64,000 bases of DNA from Sinomonas sp. ASV486 (GCF_030908215.1 NZ_JAVFJK010000006.1:124001-188000), one strand, 5' to 3'. Positions 35,404 through 47,549 are shown, numbered from the stretch's first letter. Numbers and translations are program-made. The notes: generated by a model from the letters alone, not told the origin.

Positions 35404-37176
35404 ATGACCGAGCAGAGCATGGCCCAGACTGTGTCAGCGGATCCTTCAGCGTCGACGGCTCGTTCGGGGTCGGCGGCCCCTTCGACGCCGGTCGACCCCA
35501 AGCCGCGGAGCCGCGTGGTGACGGACGGCATCCACGCTGCCCCCGCGCGCGGCATGCTGCGTGCGGTCGGCTTCGGCGACGAGGACTTCGCCAAGCCGCA
35601 GGTGGGCATTGCGAGCTCGTGGAACGAGATCACCCCCTGCAACCTCTCCCTCGACCGCCTCGCCAAGGCCGCCAAGGAGGGCGTCCACGCCGCGGGTGGA
35701 TTCCCGATGCAGTTCGGGACGATCTCCGTCTCCGACGGCATCTCCATGGGCCACGAGGGAATGCACTTCTCGCTGGTCTCGCGCGAGATCATCGCCGACT
35801 CGGTCGAGACGGTCATGCAGGCCGAGCGGATCGACGGGCAGGTGCTCCTCGCGGGCTGCGACAAGTCGCTGCCCGGCATGCTCATGGCCGCCGCGCGCCT
35901 CGACGTCTCCAGCGTCTTCCTCTATGCAGGCTCGATCATGCCGGGTTGGGTCAAGCTCGAGGACGGCACCGAGAAGGACGTCACGCTCATCGACGCCTTC
36001 GAAGCCGTCGGCGCCTGCGCGGCGGGCAGGATGTCCACCGGGGACCTGGACCGGATCGAGCGGGCCATCTGCCCGGGCGAGGGCGCCTGCGGCGGCATGT
36101 ACACCGCGAACACCATGGCGAGCGCTGCCGAGGCGCTCGGGATGTCCCTGCCGGGCTCGGCAGCCCCGCCGTCCGCAGACCGGAGGCGGGACATGTTTGC
36201 CCACCGTTCGGGGGAGGCCGTCGTGAATCTGCTGAAGCAGGGCATCACCGCACGCGACATCCTCACGCGCGAGGCGTTCGAGAATGCGATCGCCGTGACG
36301 ATGGCGTTCGGAGGCTCGACCAACTCGGTGCTGCACCTCCTGGCGATCGCCCGCGAGGCCGAGGTCGAGCTCGAGCTCGCGGACTTCAACAGGGTCGGGG
36401 ACAGGGTTCCCCATCTGGGAGACCTCAAGCCGTTCGGCCGGTATGTCATGTACGACCTCGACAGGGTGGGCGGGGTTCCCGTCGTCATGCGCGCCCTGCT
36501 CGACGCCGGTCTCCTGCACGGCGACGCCCTCACGGTCACCGGCAGGACGGTCGCGGAGAACCTCGCCGAGATCGCACCCCCGGACCTCGACGGCAAGATC
36601 GTGCGCGCGATGGACAACCCGATCCACCGCACCGGCGGGCTCTCGATCCTGCACGGCTCGCTCGCTCCGGACGGCGCTGTCGTGAAGACGGCAGGCTTCG
36701 ACGCCGAGGTGTTCGAGGGCACCGCGCGCGTCTTCGAGCGCGAGCAGGCCGCGCTGGATGCGCTCGACAACGGCCAGATCGCGGCGGGGGACGTCGTCGT
36801 CATCCGCTACGAGGGGCCCAAGGGCGGCCCGGGCATGCGTGAGATGCTCGCGATCACGGGCGCGATCAAGGGAGCCGGCCTCGGAAAGGACGTCCTCCTC
36901 CTCACCGACGGCCGATTCTCCGGCGGGACGACGGGGCTCTGCATCGGCCACGTGGCCCCGGAAGCGGTCGACGGCGGCCCGGTCGCCTTCGTGCGCGACG
37001 GCGACCGCATCCGCGTTGACATCCCGCAGCGGAGGATCGACCTCCTGGTCGACGACGCGGAGCTCGCGTCGCGCCGCGAGGGCTGGGCGCCGCTGCCGGC
37101 CAGGTTCACCAGGGGAGTACTGTCGAAATACGCCAAGCTCGTCCACTCGGCGAGTGAGGGCGCCGTCCTCGGGTGA
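35404..37176 (+). CDS. ilvD: Dihydroxy-acid dehydratase
   Basis: 590 residues. Cysteine positions for the Fe-S cluster are C79 (EITPCNLS), C152 ([10 protein letters not shown]) and C229 ([13 protein letters not shown]), spaced as in known IlvD proteins. [17 protein letters not shown] near the C terminus is the second family signature. It dehydrates dihydroxyisovalerate and dihydroxymethylvalerate to the 2-oxoacids for valine, leucine and isoleucine. The first 35 residues (Ser/Ala/Thr-rich) extend beyond the usual start. It precedes ilvBNC on the same strand but is separated from it by the leader-peptide attenuator. Confidence 0.96.
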   Translation: MTEQSMAQTVSADPSASTARSGSAAPSTPVDPKPRSRVVTDGIHAAPARGMLRAVGFGDEDFAKPQVGIASSWNEITPCNLSLDRLAKAAKEGVHAAGGFPMQFGTISVSDGISMGHEGMHFSLVSREIIADSVETVMQAERIDGQVLLAGCDKSLPGMLMAAARLDVSSVFLYAGSIMPGWVKLEDGTEKDVTLIDAFEAVGACAAGRMSTGDLDRIERAICPGEGACGGMYTANTMASAAEALGMSLPGSAAPPSADRRRDMFAHRSGEAVVNLLKQGITARDILTREAFENAIAVTMAFGGSTNSVLHLLAIAREAEVELELADFNRVGDRVPHLGDLKPFGRYVMYDLDRVGGVPVVMRALLDAGLLHGDALTVTGRTVAENLAEIAPPDLDGKIVRAMDNPIHRTGGLSILHGSLAPDGAVVKTAGFDAEVFEGTARVFEREQAALDALDNGQIAAGDVVVIRYEGPKGGPGMREMLAITGAIKGAGLGKDVLLLTDGRFSGGTTGLCIGHVAPEAVDGGPVAFVRDGDRIRVDIPQRRIDLLVDDAELASRREGWAPLPARFTRGVLSKYAKLVHSASEGAVLG

Positions 37177-37289
37177 CCCCTCTGCGGGTGACCGCGCCCC
37201 TGAGTCTCACGTGCTGGATAAGCGTCCGTATATTGAGACGGGCGCGGGCCAGATTGACACGCCAGAGCGAGATTGGCAAGACTGTCCGC

Positions 37290-37355
37290 ATGCAGACCGT
37301 TCCGACGAGCAGAGTGCTCGATGTCGTCGTCCTTGCCAAGCGCGTGGCTCACTGA
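37290..37355 (+). CDS. ilvBNC leader peptide (attenuator)
   Basis: A 21-codon frame ending RVLDVVVLAKRVAH. The run Val-Leu-Asp-Val-Val-Val-Leu supplies valine and leucine control codons directly before a terminator hairpin (37384-37417), the arrangement of transcription attenuation. Similar leader peptides with VVVL(A/G)KR precede ilvB in actinobacteria. When charged tRNA-Val or tRNA-Leu is scarce, the ribosome stalls here and the terminator should not form. No good ribosome-binding site was seen upstream, so it may be translated from a near-leaderless transcript. Confidence 0.8.
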   Translation: MQTVPTSRVLDVVVLAKRVAH

Positions 37356-37383
37356 GTCCGTCTGGCACGATCTGTCACGCGCA

Positions 37384-37417
37384 ACCCCTCGAGACGCCAG
37401 GCGGCCGAGGGGTTTTT
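37384..37417 (+). terminator. Attenuator terminator before ilvB
   Basis: ACCCCTCG (37384-37391) pairs with CGAGGGGT (37406-37413), followed by TTTTT. It lies 28 bases after the leader-peptide stop and 50 bases before the ilvB start, so it controls read-through into ilvBNC. Confidence 0.8.
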
Positions 37418-37466
37418 CGTTTCTGAGCACACAACCTTCGCCACGAAGATCCTAAGGAAGAGACTG

Positions 37467-39341
37467 ATGAGCAAAGGAACGCCAATCAGCCCATCGCTGA
37501 TGGCTTCGAAGCCGTCCTCGGCCAAGGCCGCGGATCCTGTCGACACCGTCGACTCTGCCTCTGCCGTCCTGGGGCCCAACCGTGTTGTTGAGCCCACAGA
37601 GATGACTGGATCTGAAGCAATTGTCCGCTCGCTCGAGGAACTGGGCGTGGACGATGTCTTTGGTCTACCGGGCGGCGCGATCCTGCCGACCTACGACCCT
37701 CTGATGGCTTCGAAGATCAACCACATTCTCGTGCGCCATGAGCAGGGCGCAGGCCACGCGGCCCAAGGGTACGCGATGGTCACCGGGCGTGTGGGAGTCT
37801 GCATTGCGACGTCAGGTCCGGGAGCCACCAATCTGGTGACCGCGATCGCCGACGCGCACATGGACTCCGTCCCCCTCGTTGCAATCACCGGTCAGGTCGC
37901 GAGCTCCGTGATCGGCTCGGACGCCTTCCAGGAAGCGGACATCGTGGGCATCACCATGCCCATCACGAAGCACTCCTTCCTGGTGACGAATCCGGCGGAC
38001 ATCCCCCAGGTCCTCGCCGAGGCCTTCCACCTTGCCTCGACCGGCCGCCCCGGACCCGTCCTCGTCGACGTGGCGAAAGACGCCCAGCAGGCCAAGACGG
38101 TCTTCAGCTGGCCGCCGAAGATCGACCTGCCGGGCTACCGGCCCGTGACCCGCGGCCACAGCAAGCAGGTCCGCGAGGCAGCCAAGCTCATCGCCGCCGC
38201 GTCCAAGCCCGTGCTGTACGTGGGCGGCGGCGTCGTCAAGGCCCATGCCTCGGCGGAGCTGCTTGCGCTTGCAGAGGTGACCGGTGCCCCCGTCGTCACG
38301 ACCCTGACCGCCCGTGGCGCATTCCCCGATTCGCACCCCCAGCACCTCGGCATGCCGGGCATGCACGGCGGCGTCGCCGCGGTGACGGCCCTCCAGCAGG
38401 CCGATCTGCTCATCACCCTCGGCGCGCGGTTCGACGACCGCGTGACCGGCGTCCTGAGCACCTTCGCTCCGAACGCGACCGTGATCCACGCCGACATCGA
38501 CCCGGCCGAGATCTCGAAGAACCGCACGGCCGACGTGCCGATCGTGGGCTCGGTCAAGGAGATCCTCCCCGAGCTCGCGGAGACCGTGAAGGCCAGCTAC
38601 GAGAAGGACGGCGCGCCCGACCTCACCGCATGGTGGTCGTTCCTGAACAAGCTGCGCGAGGACTACCCCCTCGGCTGGACGGAGCCGGAGGACGGACTCC
38701 TCTCACCGCAGCACGTCATCCAGCGGATCGGTGAGCTCACCGGTCCGGAGGGCGTGTATGTCGCCGGCGTCGGGCAGCACCAGATGTGGGCTGCGCAGTT
38801 CATCAAGTACGAGCGGCCGCACGCGTGGCTCAACTCGGCCGGCCTCGGCACGATGGGCTACTCCGTGCCGGCCGCGATGGGCGCCAAGGTGGGCAATCCG
38901 GACCGGGTGGTCTGGGCGATCGACGGTGACGGCTGCTTCCAGATGACCAATCAGGAACTCGCGACATGCGCGCTGAACAACATCCCGATCAAGGTCGCGA
39001 TCATCAACAACTCCTCGCTCGGCATGGTCCGGCAGTGGCAGACGCTCTTCTACGACGGCCGCTACTCCAACACTGACCTCCAGACGGGCGCCGACACGGT
39101 CCGCATCCCCGACTTCGTCAAGCTCGGCGAGGCCTACGGCTGCGCGTCCTTCCGCGTCGAGCGCGAGGAGGACATCGACGCCACGATCCAGAAGGCGCTC
39201 GAGATCAACGACCGGCCGGTGGTCATCGACTTCGTGGTCAGCCCCAATGCCATGGTCTGGCCCATGGTGCCCTCCGGCGTCAGCAACGACCTCATCCAGG
39301 TCGCCCGCAATTCCACTCCCGACTGGGAAGAGGAGGACTGA
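37467..39341 (+). CDS. ilvB: Acetolactate synthase, large (catalytic) subunit
   Basis: 624 residues. The first 40 residues are an extra Ser/Ala-rich stretch. The N-terminal thiamine domain has [16 protein letters not shown] and the catalytic glutamate region [13 protein letters not shown]; the C-terminal domain has [39 protein letters not shown], the thiamine-diphosphate motif. It condenses pyruvate with itself or with 2-oxobutyrate, the first common step of branched-chain synthesis. AAGGAAG precedes the ATG. Expression depends on the attenuator upstream. Confidence 0.96.
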   Translation: MSKGTPISPSLMASKPSSAKAADPVDTVDSASAVLGPNRVVEPTEMTGSEAIVRSLEELGVDDVFGLPGGAILPTYDPLMASKINHILVRHEQGAGHAAQGYAMVTGRVGVCIATSGPGATNLVTAIADAHMDSVPLVAITGQVASSVIGSDAFQEADIVGITMPITKHSFLVTNPADIPQVLAEAFHLASTGRPGPVLVDVAKDAQQAKTVFSWPPKIDLPGYRPVTRGHSKQVREAAKLIAAASKPVLYVGGGVVKAHASAELLALAEVTGAPVVTTLTARGAFPDSHPQHLGMPGMHGGVAAVTALQQADLLITLGARFDDRVTGVLSTFAPNATVIHADIDPAEISKNRTADVPIVGSVKEILPELAETVKASYEKDGAPDLTAWWSFLNKLREDYPLGWTEPEDGLLSPQHVIQRIGELTGPEGVYVAGVGQHQMWAAQFIKYERPHAWLNSAGLGTMGYSVPAAMGAKVGNPDRVVWAIDGDGCFQMTNQELATCALNNIPIKVAIINNSSLGMVRQWQTLFYDGRYSNTDLQTGADTVRIPDFVKLGEAYGCASFRVEREEDIDATIQKALEINDRPVVIDFVVSPNAMVWPMVPSGVSNDLIQVARNSTPDWEEED

Positions 39342-39343
39342 GC

Positions 39344-40964
<1,621 letters not shown>

Positions 40965-40975
40965 CCCCCGCCGAC

Positions 40976-41013
40976 CGCGGCGGCGGGCGACCTGAGCGCC
41001 CCGCCGCCGCGGC
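40976..41013 (+). terminator. Terminator-like hairpin after ilvC
   Basis: A 13-bp perfect GC-rich stem (40976-40988 with 41001-41013) and a 12-base loop, starting 11 bases after the ilvC stop. It lacks a U tract, common in high-GC genomes. Confidence 0.6.
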
Positions 41014-41100
41014 TTCTGGGGCGGATCGCCTCACCTACCCGCATCCCTCAGCACCGCTATTCCCGCCGTTACCCCGCCTGAACTGGAGAGGCCCCGCCCA

Positions 41101-42693
41101 GTGACCACCAAGCCCGTCGTCCTCCTCGCCGAAGAACTCTCTCCCGCCACGATTGCCGCACTCGGCCCGGACTTCGAGATCCGCTACACCGACGGCTCCG
41201 ACCGCGCCCAGCTCCTGCCCGCAATCGCGGACGTGGATGCGATCCTCGTCCGCTCCGCAACCCAGGTGGACGCCGAGGCCATCGCCGCCGCCAAGAAGCT
41301 CAAGGTCATCGCCCGCGCCGGCGTCGGCCTCGACAACGTCGACATCAAGGCCGCCACGCAGGCCGGTGTCATGGTCGTGAACGCCCCGACCTCGAACATC
41401 GTCTCCGCCGCCGAGCTGACGTGCGGCCACATCCTGAGCCTCGCCCGCAACATCCCCGCCGCGAACATCTCGCTCAAGGGCGGCAAGTGGAAGCGTGCCA
41501 AGTACGCGGGCACCGAACTTCTCGACAAGAAGCTCGGCGTGATCGGCCTCGGACGCATCGGCGCCCTCGTCGCCGCACGCATGCAGGCGTTCGAGATGGA
41601 GGTCCTCGCCTTCGATCCCTACGTGACGGCGGCTCGCGCGGCCCAGCTGAACGTCAAGCTCGTCACCCTCGACGAACTCCTCGCGCAGAGCGACTTCATC
41701 ACGATCCACATGCCCAAGACGCCAGAGACCGTGGGCATGCTGGGCAAGGACGCGTTCGCCAAGATGAAGAAGACCGCCTATGTGGTCAACGTGGCCCGCG
41801 GCGGTCTCATCGACGAGGAGGCCCTCGCCCGGGCGCTCGAGGACGGCGAGATCGCCGGCGCCGGCGTCGACGTGTTCTCGAAGGAGCCGAGCACGGACCT
41901 CGCGTTCTTCGGCCACGAGAGCGTCGTCGTCACGCCGCACCTCGGTGCGTCCACCGACGAGGCGCAGGAGAAGGCCGGGGTGTCCGTTGCCAAGAGCGTG
42001 CGGCTCGCCCTCGCGGGCGAGCTCGTGCCCGACGCTGTGAACGTGGCTGGCGGCGTCATCGCCCCGGACATCCGCCCGGGCATCCCGCTCATCGAGAAGC
42101 TCGGCCGCATCTTCACTGCGCTCGCGCAGGACTCGGTCACCCAGATCGACGTCGAGGTGGCAGGCGAGATCGCGAGCCTGGACGTCAAGGCCCTCGAGCT
42201 CGCGGCACTCAAGGGCGTCTTCACGGACGTCGTGTCGGACAAGGTCTCCTACGTCAACGCGCCCGTCCTGGCGGAGCAGCGCGGTGTTGCCGTCCGCCTC
42301 CTCACCACGACCGAGGCCGAGGACTACCGCAATGTGCTCACCATCCGCGGCCTTCTCCAGGACGGCACGCAGGTCTCGGTGGCCGGTACGCTGACGGGCC
42401 CCAAGCAGGTCCAGAAGCTCGTGGGCATCAACGGTTACGACGTCGAGATCCCGATCTCTGAGCACCTCGTGGTGATGTTCTACTCGGACCGCCCGGGCGT
42501 GATCGGCACGATCGGCCACATTCTGGGCATGAACGAGATCAACATCGCGGGCATGCAGGTGGCCCGGGCCGACGCCACGGGCACCGCGATGGCGCTGCTC
42601 ACCGTGGACTCCGCGATTCCGCCGACGGTCCTCGAGACCGTCAAGCGCGAGATCGGCGCGACGGTGCTGCGCGAGGTCGACCTCGAGGACTGA
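41101..42693 (+). CDS. serA: D-3-phosphoglycerate dehydrogenase
   Basis: 530 residues, the long three-domain form. The NAD-binding motif is LGVIGLGRIGALVAARMQAF; catalytic residues are in VNVARGGLIDEEAL and ...TPHLGASTDEAQEKAG. An intervening domain and a C-terminal ACT domain (VVMFYSDRPGVIGTIGHILGMNEINIAGMQVAR) follow, the latter binding serine for feedback control. It makes the first committed step to serine. The GTG is preceded by GGAGAGG. Confidence 0.95.
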   Translation: MTTKPVVLLAEELSPATIAALGPDFEIRYTDGSDRAQLLPAIADVDAILVRSATQVDAEAIAAAKKLKVIARAGVGLDNVDIKAATQAGVMVVNAPTSNIVSAAELTCGHILSLARNIPAANISLKGGKWKRAKYAGTELLDKKLGVIGLGRIGALVAARMQAFEMEVLAFDPYVTAARAAQLNVKLVTLDELLAQSDFITIHMPKTPETVGMLGKDAFAKMKKTAYVVNVARGGLIDEEALARALEDGEIAGAGVDVFSKEPSTDLAFFGHESVVVTPHLGASTDEAQEKAGVSVAKSVRLALAGELVPDAVNVAGGVIAPDIRPGIPLIEKLGRIFTALAQDSVTQIDVEVAGEIASLDVKALELAALKGVFTDVVSDKVSYVNAPVLAEQRGVAVRLLTTTEAEDYRNVLTIRGLLQDGTQVSVAGTLTGPKQVQKLVGINGYDVEIPISEHLVVMFYSDRPGVIGTIGHILGMNEINIAGMQVARADATGTAMALLTVDSAIPPTVLETVKREIGATVLREVDLED

Positions 42694-42721
42694 CCGGCCG
42701 CGTCCAAGGCGACGACTCACG

Positions 42722-42757
42722 ACGGCGACCCTCACCGCACGCGGTGGGGGTCGCCGT
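42722..42757 (+). terminator. Terminator hairpin after serA
   Basis: ACGGCGACCC (42722-42731) pairs with GGGTCGCCGT (42748-42757), with an inner CACCGC/GCGGTG pairing, 28 bases after the serA stop; a short T-containing run follows. Confidence 0.65.
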
Positions 42758-42895
42758 TGTCCGTGGCCCGCAGTCCGTGGGCGCCCAGCAGGGCGGCCGA
42801 GATCCGCCGACGGGGGACTTTCGACGCTGGCACGGCGGAACGAGCCCTCCTACTGTCGTCATCAGGGATGTTCCTGATTCAGAGGCAGGCGAACC

Positions 42896-43357
42896 ATGCG
42901 CGCGAGTGGACTGACCAGAGCTGCGCGGGGCAGCCTGATCGCAGTGGCTGTCTTCAACGCGCTGTCGGCTGTCGCGGGCGGAGTCGGCATGCTGCTCACG
43001 GACGGCCTGGGCATGCCCCGATCGTTCCTGGACAACAGTCCCTTCAACTCGTTCCTCGTGCCGGCGCTCATCCTGCTGATCGTCATCGGTGGCACCCAGA
43101 CGCTCGCGACGGTACTCCTGATTGGCCGGCGCGCGTCCGCCCTCCTGTGGACCGCCGTTGCCGGGTTCGCCATGCTGATCTGGATCCTCACGGAGACGGT
43201 CATGATCCAAGGGTTCAGCTGGCTGCAGGCCCTCTACTTCGCCACGGGCGGCGTGGAGCTCATCCTCGTCCTTGCGCTCCTCGGCATCGTGTCCTGGCTC
43301 CCGCGGGCTGCGGACTGGGCGCCGGCGGTCCGGGCCGGGAACGGGCGGCGGCGCTAA
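42896..43357 (+). CDS. Four-helix membrane protein of unknown function
   Basis: 153 residues with four hydrophobic segments: GSLIAVAVFNALSAVAGGVGMLL, FLVPALILLIVIGGTQTLATVLLI, SALLWTAVAGFAMLIWILTETVMI and ATGGVELILVLALLGIVSWL. A small-protein family with this layout is common in actinobacteria, but I cannot name a function. There is no clear ribosome-binding site, and MRAS could follow CAGGCGAACC. It stands alone between serA and metG. Confidence 0.65.
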   Translation: MRASGLTRAARGSLIAVAVFNALSAVAGGVGMLLTDGLGMPRSFLDNSPFNSFLVPALILLIVIGGTQTLATVLLIGRRASALLWTAVAGFAMLIWILTETVMIQGFSWLQALYFATGGVELILVLALLGIVSWLPRAADWAPAVRAGNGRRR

Positions 43358-43439
43358 CGCTCCTCGGCGCCGACGGCTCACGTGGAGGCCGGAGCGGGCA
43401 CTTTTCGCCACGGTCCACCGCATCCGGTAATTTCGTAGG

Positions 43440-44999
43440 GTGACGTCCGCATCTGAGAAGGTTCCCTTCTACCTCACCACTGCCATTACGTACCCGAACG
43501 GTGCGCCCCACATCGGCCATGCTTACGAGTACATCTCCGCGGATGCGATGGCGCGTTTCAAGCGACTCGACGGATTCGACGTCTTCTTCCTCACCGGAAC
43601 CGACGAGCATGGGCTCAAGATCGCCCAGACCGCCGAGAAGGAGGGGCTCACGGCAAAGGAGTTCGTCGACCGTCAGGCTGCGGTGTACCGGGACGTGCAC
43701 GAACTCCTCGGCACGAGCTACGACCGCCTCATCCGAACGACCGATTCGGACCATTACGCCGCGGCCAGCGATCTCTGGAAGCGCATGGAGGGCGCGGGGG
43801 ACATCTACCTCGACAAGTACGAGGGCTGGTACTCGGTCCGCGATGAGGCGTACTACACCGAGGACGAGACCGTGGTGCGCGACGGCGTGCGGTACTCGAA
43901 GGAGACCGACACCGAGCTCACCTGGACCGCTGAGGAGAGCTACTTCTTCCGCCTCTCGGCCTACCAGGACAGGCTTCTGGCGTACTACGAGTCCCACCCC
44001 GAGTTCGGCGCACCGCAGTACCGGTTCAACGAGGTCATCTCCTTCGTCAAGCACGGGCTCGAGGACCTCTCGATCTCGCGCACGTCGTTCGACTGGGGCG
44101 TTCCCGTGCCGGACGCCCCCGGCCACGTCATGTACGTCTGGGTCGACGCGCTGACCAACTACCTCACCGGCGTGGGCTACCCGGACACGGACTCCGAGCC
44201 GTTCCGGAAGTACTGGCCAGCGGACGTTCACATCATCGGCAAGGACATCTCGCGCTTCCACGCGATCTACTGGCCCGCGTTCCTCATGAGCGCGGGGCTC
44301 GAGCTGCCCCAACGGGTGATGATCCACGGGTTCCTGCAGAACAACGGCGTCAAGATGTCCAAGTCATTGGGCAACGTGGTGGCGCCAGCGGACATGATCG
44401 CCCAGTACGGGCTCGATTCCGTCCGCTACTTCTTCCTGCGCGAAGTGCCTTACGGTGCCGACGGCAGCTACAGCCACGAGGCGATCGTGGGCCGCATGAA
44501 CGCGGACCTCGCCAACAACCTCGGGAACCTCGCCCAGCGGTCGCTCTCGATGGTGGCCAAGAACCTGGGCGGCGTCGTGCCCTCGCCGGGGGAGTTCAGC
44601 GACGCGGACCGGGCGATCCTCGATGCCGCGGCTGGTCTGCTGGCGGCCGTGCGGGCATCGTTCGGCAAGCAGGAGTTCTCGCGCGCACTCGAGGCGATTT
44701 GGACGGTGCTCGGCGACACCAACGCCTACTTCGCTGACCAGGCCCCGTGGGTTCTGCGCAAGACGGATCCCGCCCGCATGGCAACCGTGCTGTACGTGAC
44801 GCTCGAGGTGGTCCGCACGGTGGGGCTCCTCGTGCAGCCCGTGGTGCCCGCATCCGCAGCGAAGCTGTTGGACGTGCTCGGCCAGCCTGAGGGCGAATCC
44901 CGCCAGTTCGCCGCCATCGCGACCCCCATCGCCCCTGGCACTCAGCTCCCCGCCCCCGTGCCGGTCTTCCCGCGCTACGAGGAGCCCGCAGAGGCCTGA
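43440..44999 (+). CDS. metG: Methionyl-tRNA synthetase
   Basis: 519 residues. The HIGH motif is [13 protein letters not shown] and KMSKS is VKMSKSLGN. The connective region [15 protein letters not shown] lacks the cysteine pairs of zinc-binding MetRS, marking the zinc-free short form. The anticodon-binding helical domain fills the last 150 residues, with no C-terminal tRNA-binding extension. A TAATTT -10-like element ends 6 bases before the GTG, suggesting a leaderless message. Confidence 0.96.
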   Translation: MTSASEKVPFYLTTAITYPNGAPHIGHAYEYISADAMARFKRLDGFDVFFLTGTDEHGLKIAQTAEKEGLTAKEFVDRQAAVYRDVHELLGTSYDRLIRTTDSDHYAAASDLWKRMEGAGDIYLDKYEGWYSVRDEAYYTEDETVVRDGVRYSKETDTELTWTAEESYFFRLSAYQDRLLAYYESHPEFGAPQYRFNEVISFVKHGLEDLSISRTSFDWGVPVPDAPGHVMYVWVDALTNYLTGVGYPDTDSEPFRKYWPADVHIIGKDISRFHAIYWPAFLMSAGLELPQRVMIHGFLQNNGVKMSKSLGNVVAPADMIAQYGLDSVRYFFLREVPYGADGSYSHEAIVGRMNADLANNLGNLAQRSLSMVAKNLGGVVPSPGEFSDADRAILDAAAGLLAAVRASFGKQEFSRALEAIWTVLGDTNAYFADQAPWVLRKTDPARMATVLYVTLEVVRTVGLLVQPVVPASAAKLLDVLGQPEGESRQFAAIATPIAPGTQLPAPVPVFPRYEEPAEA

Positions 45000-45015
45000 C
45001 CGCCTCCCTCCCGCC

Positions 45016-45172
45016 GAGGTCACGCCGTGTGGTGTCGAGGTCACCGGGTGTGGTGTCGAGGTCACGGGGTGTGGTGTCGAGGTCACCGGGTGGGTGTTGA
45101 GGTCACCGGGTGTGGTGTCGAGGTCACGGGGTGTGGTGTCGAGGTCACCTCTGGCGCTGAGGTCGCCCGGTG
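45016..45172. repeat. Tandem array of 21-bp GAGGTCAC repeats
   Basis: Six near-identical units (GAGGTCACCGGGTGTGGTGT core) start at 45016, 45037, 45058, 45079, 45099 and 45120, followed by two degenerate units to 45172. C/G alternates after GGTCAC between successive units. The array lies between the convergent metG and DUF559-type genes. There are no unique spacers, so it is not CRISPR. It shares the GGTCAC core with the array at 2472. Confidence 0.85.
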
Positions 45173-45240
45173 GCCGCGGTCATCCGGCGGCACGGCGGCG
45201 ACTGAACATCGCTGTCCGCAACGCGTCTGGGCAGTGTCTC

Positions 45241-46212
45241 TCACGCGACGTCGAACAGGGCATGCGGCGTCGTGAGGAAGGCACGCACTTTGGTGCGGAG
45301 AGCCTCGACGTCGTCGAGCTCGGGCCAGTACACGTTGAGAACGCGCCATCCAGCAGCGACCAGCCGTGCCTCGCGCTCACGCTGCGCTACAACCTTCGTG
45401 TCCGGCGGTCCGTAGTCGAAGTACTTCGCGTACCCATGAACCTCGATGACGAGCCGCCTCGCTGACCAGGCGAAGTCGACGCGTTCACGACCACCCGCAG
45501 TCGCGATCCAGAGCTGGAGCTCTGGTTCGGGAAGGTTCCATTCCTCCAGAAGCAGACGGAAGCGTGTCTCGGCCGGAGATTCCGAGAGCCCGTTGGCGGC
45601 GGCCAGCGCCTCACGGACTCGCCGTATTCCACGCGTGCCCCTGCCTTCGACGACGAGACGACGGATGGTCTCACGATCTGCGCCGTTTGCGAGCCCGGAG
45701 TCGGCGATGATCACGGCCAGCTCGAAGGGCAGCAACCGCGCGCAGTCGATGATGGTCCGCTCCAACGAGGTCACCCTGAGCCCGCCCCTGGTCGTGACCT
45801 GTGAGTCAGGGATTCGTTGGTTGTGCCGCACGATGTCGCACGCGGGACCGGAGTTTCCCCGACGGCCAGCATGCGCGACATGTACGAGCGGCCGCGCACG
45901 CCACACCGAGAGGCCCCAGATCAGCGCCGCCGATGTGTGGGTGTATACGTGCGAAGCACCGGTCGAGGCGGCATGGTGCGCGCAGATTCTGATGATCATG
46001 GGATCAGGAGTGCCAACCCCCATCGGCGCATAGACACCGCGTCCCTGTCGGGACAGGTCGCCAGAGTCGGTGAGGCTCCGGATGGTCTGGTCATCGAGAC
46101 CGGCGGAGCGAAGCTGACGTCGCGTGAGCATGGGGACGGGGGAAGCCGCTGAGGCGGCCAGATCACCAATCCGGTTCCGGGCGTGGGGAGTGAGGTCGAG
46201 GTCGAGGTCCAT
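45241..46212 (-). CDS. DUF559-type nuclease-fold protein with AbiEi-like N terminus
   Basis: 323 residues. The N terminus (MLTRRQLRSAGLDDQTIRSLTDSGDLSRQGRGVYAP) is a winged-helix segment like those in AbiEi-type antitoxins and many actinobacterial DUF559 proteins. The C-terminal 110 residues have an endonuclease-like pattern: ESPAETRFRLLLEEW, RVDFAWSARRLVIEVHG and REREARLVAAGWRVLNVYWPEL, that is E, D and ExH positions of a Vsr/PD-(D/E)XK fold. Biological role of the family is not established. It is flanked on both sides by arrays of 21-bp repeats (45016 and 46299) in opposite orientation. No toxin partner gene is present. Confidence 0.75.
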   Translation of the reverse strand: MDLDLDLTPHARNRIGDLAASAASPVPMLTRRQLRSAGLDDQTIRSLTDSGDLSRQGRGVYAPMGVGTPDPMIIRICAHHAASTGASHVYTHTSAALIWGLSVWRARPLVHVAHAGRRGNSGPACDIVRHNQRIPDSQVTTRGGLRVTSLERTIIDCARLLPFELAVIIADSGLANGADRETIRRLVVEGRGTRGIRRVREALAAANGLSESPAETRFRLLLEEWNLPEPELQLWIATAGGRERVDFAWSARRLVIEVHGYAKYFDYGPPDTKVVAQREREARLVAAGWRVLNVYWPELDDVEALRTKVRAFLTTPHALFDVA

Positions 46213-46298
46213 GGTGGGAGTCTCCCGTCCCGACTCGTCATCCGCAGCGTCGCGACCTTGTATGTGGATAACTCAAAGGGTCGCGCGCCTGCAGCTCC

Positions 46299-46380
46299 AG
46301 GGCGACGTCGCGGCCGTAGGGGGTGACTTCGCGTCCACAGGGGGTGACCTCGCGCCCGCCGGGGGTGACTTCGGCGCTAT
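46299..46380. repeat. Array of 21-bp GGGGGTGAC repeats upstream of leuB
   Basis: One degenerate 19-bp unit at 46299 and three 21-bp units at 46318, 46339 and 46360, each beginning (A/C)GGGGGTGAC(T/C)TCG. The core is the reverse complement of the GGTCAC core in the array at 45016. It lies between the divergent DUF559-type gene and leuB and ends 61 bases before the leuB ATG. Confidence 0.75.
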
Positions 46381-46441
46381 GGCGTCCGCAGTGTGAGACC
46401 AATGTGACCAGCATGTGGATGATCGCGTTAGTCTTTCGATC

Positions 46442-47494
46442 ATGACCCAGACGCAGCTCGATCTTGCAGTGATTCCCGGAGACGGCATCGGCCCCGAAGT
46501 GACGGCAGAGGCCCTCAAGGTCCTCCACAAGGCGCTCGAGGGATCGGGCCTCGAAGTCAAGGAGACGCGCTACAGCCTCGGCGCGGAGCACTGGCTCACG
46601 ACGGGGGAGACGCTCTCCGAGGAGACCCTCGCGGACATCCGCGGCCGCGATGCCATCCTCTTCGGTGCAGTGGGTGCCGCCCCCGGTGACACACGCATCC
46701 CCTCGGGCATCCTCGAACGCGAGATCCTCCTCAAGCTCCGCTTCAGCCTCGACCACTGCGTCAACCTGCGACCGTCCCGGCTCTACGCGGGAGTTCCCAG
46801 CCCGCTCGCGGACCCGGGGCAGGTCGATTTCGTTGTGGTGCGCGAGGGCACCGAGGGCCCGTACACCGGCAACGGCGGCGCCCTGCGGGTCGGCACGCCC
46901 CAGGAGATTGCCACGGAGGTCTCCGTCAACACGGCCTACGGGGTCGAGCGCGTGGTTCGCGACGCCTTCCGCCGCGCCACCCAGCGCCGCAACAAGGTCA
47001 CGCTCGTCCACAAGCACAACGTCCTCGTGTACGCGGGCCACCTGTGGAAGCGCACCGTCGAGGCCGTCGCCGCCGAGTTCCCGGGGGTCGAGCACGACTA
47101 CCTGCACGTCGACGCGGCCACGATCTTCCTCGTCACCGACCCCTCCAGATTCGACGTCATCGTCACCGACAACCTGTTCGGCGACATCCTCACGGACCTC
47201 GCGGGTGCAGTAACGGGCGGCATCGGCCTCGCCGCAAGCGGCAACATCAACATCGACCGCACCGCGCCGAGCATGTTCGAGCCCGTCCACGGCTCGGCCC
47301 CCGATATCGCCGGCCAGCAGAAGGCCGACCCGACCGCCGCGATCCTCTCGGCCGCGCTCCTGCTCGACCACATCGGCCAGCCCGAGGCAGCTGCGCGCAT
47401 CCAGGCTGCCGTGCGGGCCGATGTCGAGTCCCGTACCCCGGGCGAGGCGCGCACGACGTCTGCCGTTGGGGACGCCGTCGCGGCGCGCCTCTAG
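46442..47494 (+). CDS. leuB: 3-isopropylmalate dehydrogenase
   Basis: 350 residues. [72 protein letters not shown] and [15 protein letters not shown] cover the substrate, metal and NAD sites. It oxidatively decarboxylates 3-isopropylmalate in leucine synthesis. The start has no ribosome-binding site. It stands apart from leuCD and is followed by ilvE. Confidence 0.95.
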   Translation: MTQTQLDLAVIPGDGIGPEVTAEALKVLHKALEGSGLEVKETRYSLGAEHWLTTGETLSEETLADIRGRDAILFGAVGAAPGDTRIPSGILEREILLKLRFSLDHCVNLRPSRLYAGVPSPLADPGQVDFVVVREGTEGPYTGNGGALRVGTPQEIATEVSVNTAYGVERVVRDAFRRATQRRNKVTLVHKHNVLVYAGHLWKRTVEAVAAEFPGVEHDYLHVDAATIFLVTDPSRFDVIVTDNLFGDILTDLAGAVTGGIGLAASGNINIDRTAPSMFEPVHGSAPDIAGQQKADPTAAILSAALLLDHIGQPEAAARIQAAVRADVESRTPGEARTTSAVGDAVAARL

Positions 47495-47513
47495 CGCGCC
47501 GCACCGAAGGAAG

Positions 47514-47549
47514 GAGGACGACGGCGGGTGCCACCCCGCCGTCGTCCTC
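47514..47549 (+). terminator. Terminator hairpin after leuB
   Basis: A perfect 15-bp stem (47514-47528 with 47535-47549) and a 6-base loop start 20 bases past the leuB stop. Confidence 0.7.

Noticed and set aside
35446-37146. A 566-codon minus-strand open frame
   Set aside because: Antisense to ilvD, which is certain from its cysteine motifs.
37177-37289. T-box or riboswitch upstream of ilvB
   Set aside because: No T-box sequence is visible, while a leader peptide with control codons and a terminator explains the region.
45016-45172. Possible CRISPR array
   Set aside because: Units of 21 bp follow one another without unique spacers, and no cas gene is present in the window.
45241-46212. 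Toxin-antitoxin pair of the AbiE type
   Set aside because: Only an AbiEi-like N-terminal segment is present, fused to a nuclease-like domain; there is no AbiEii nucleotidyltransferase gene nearby.
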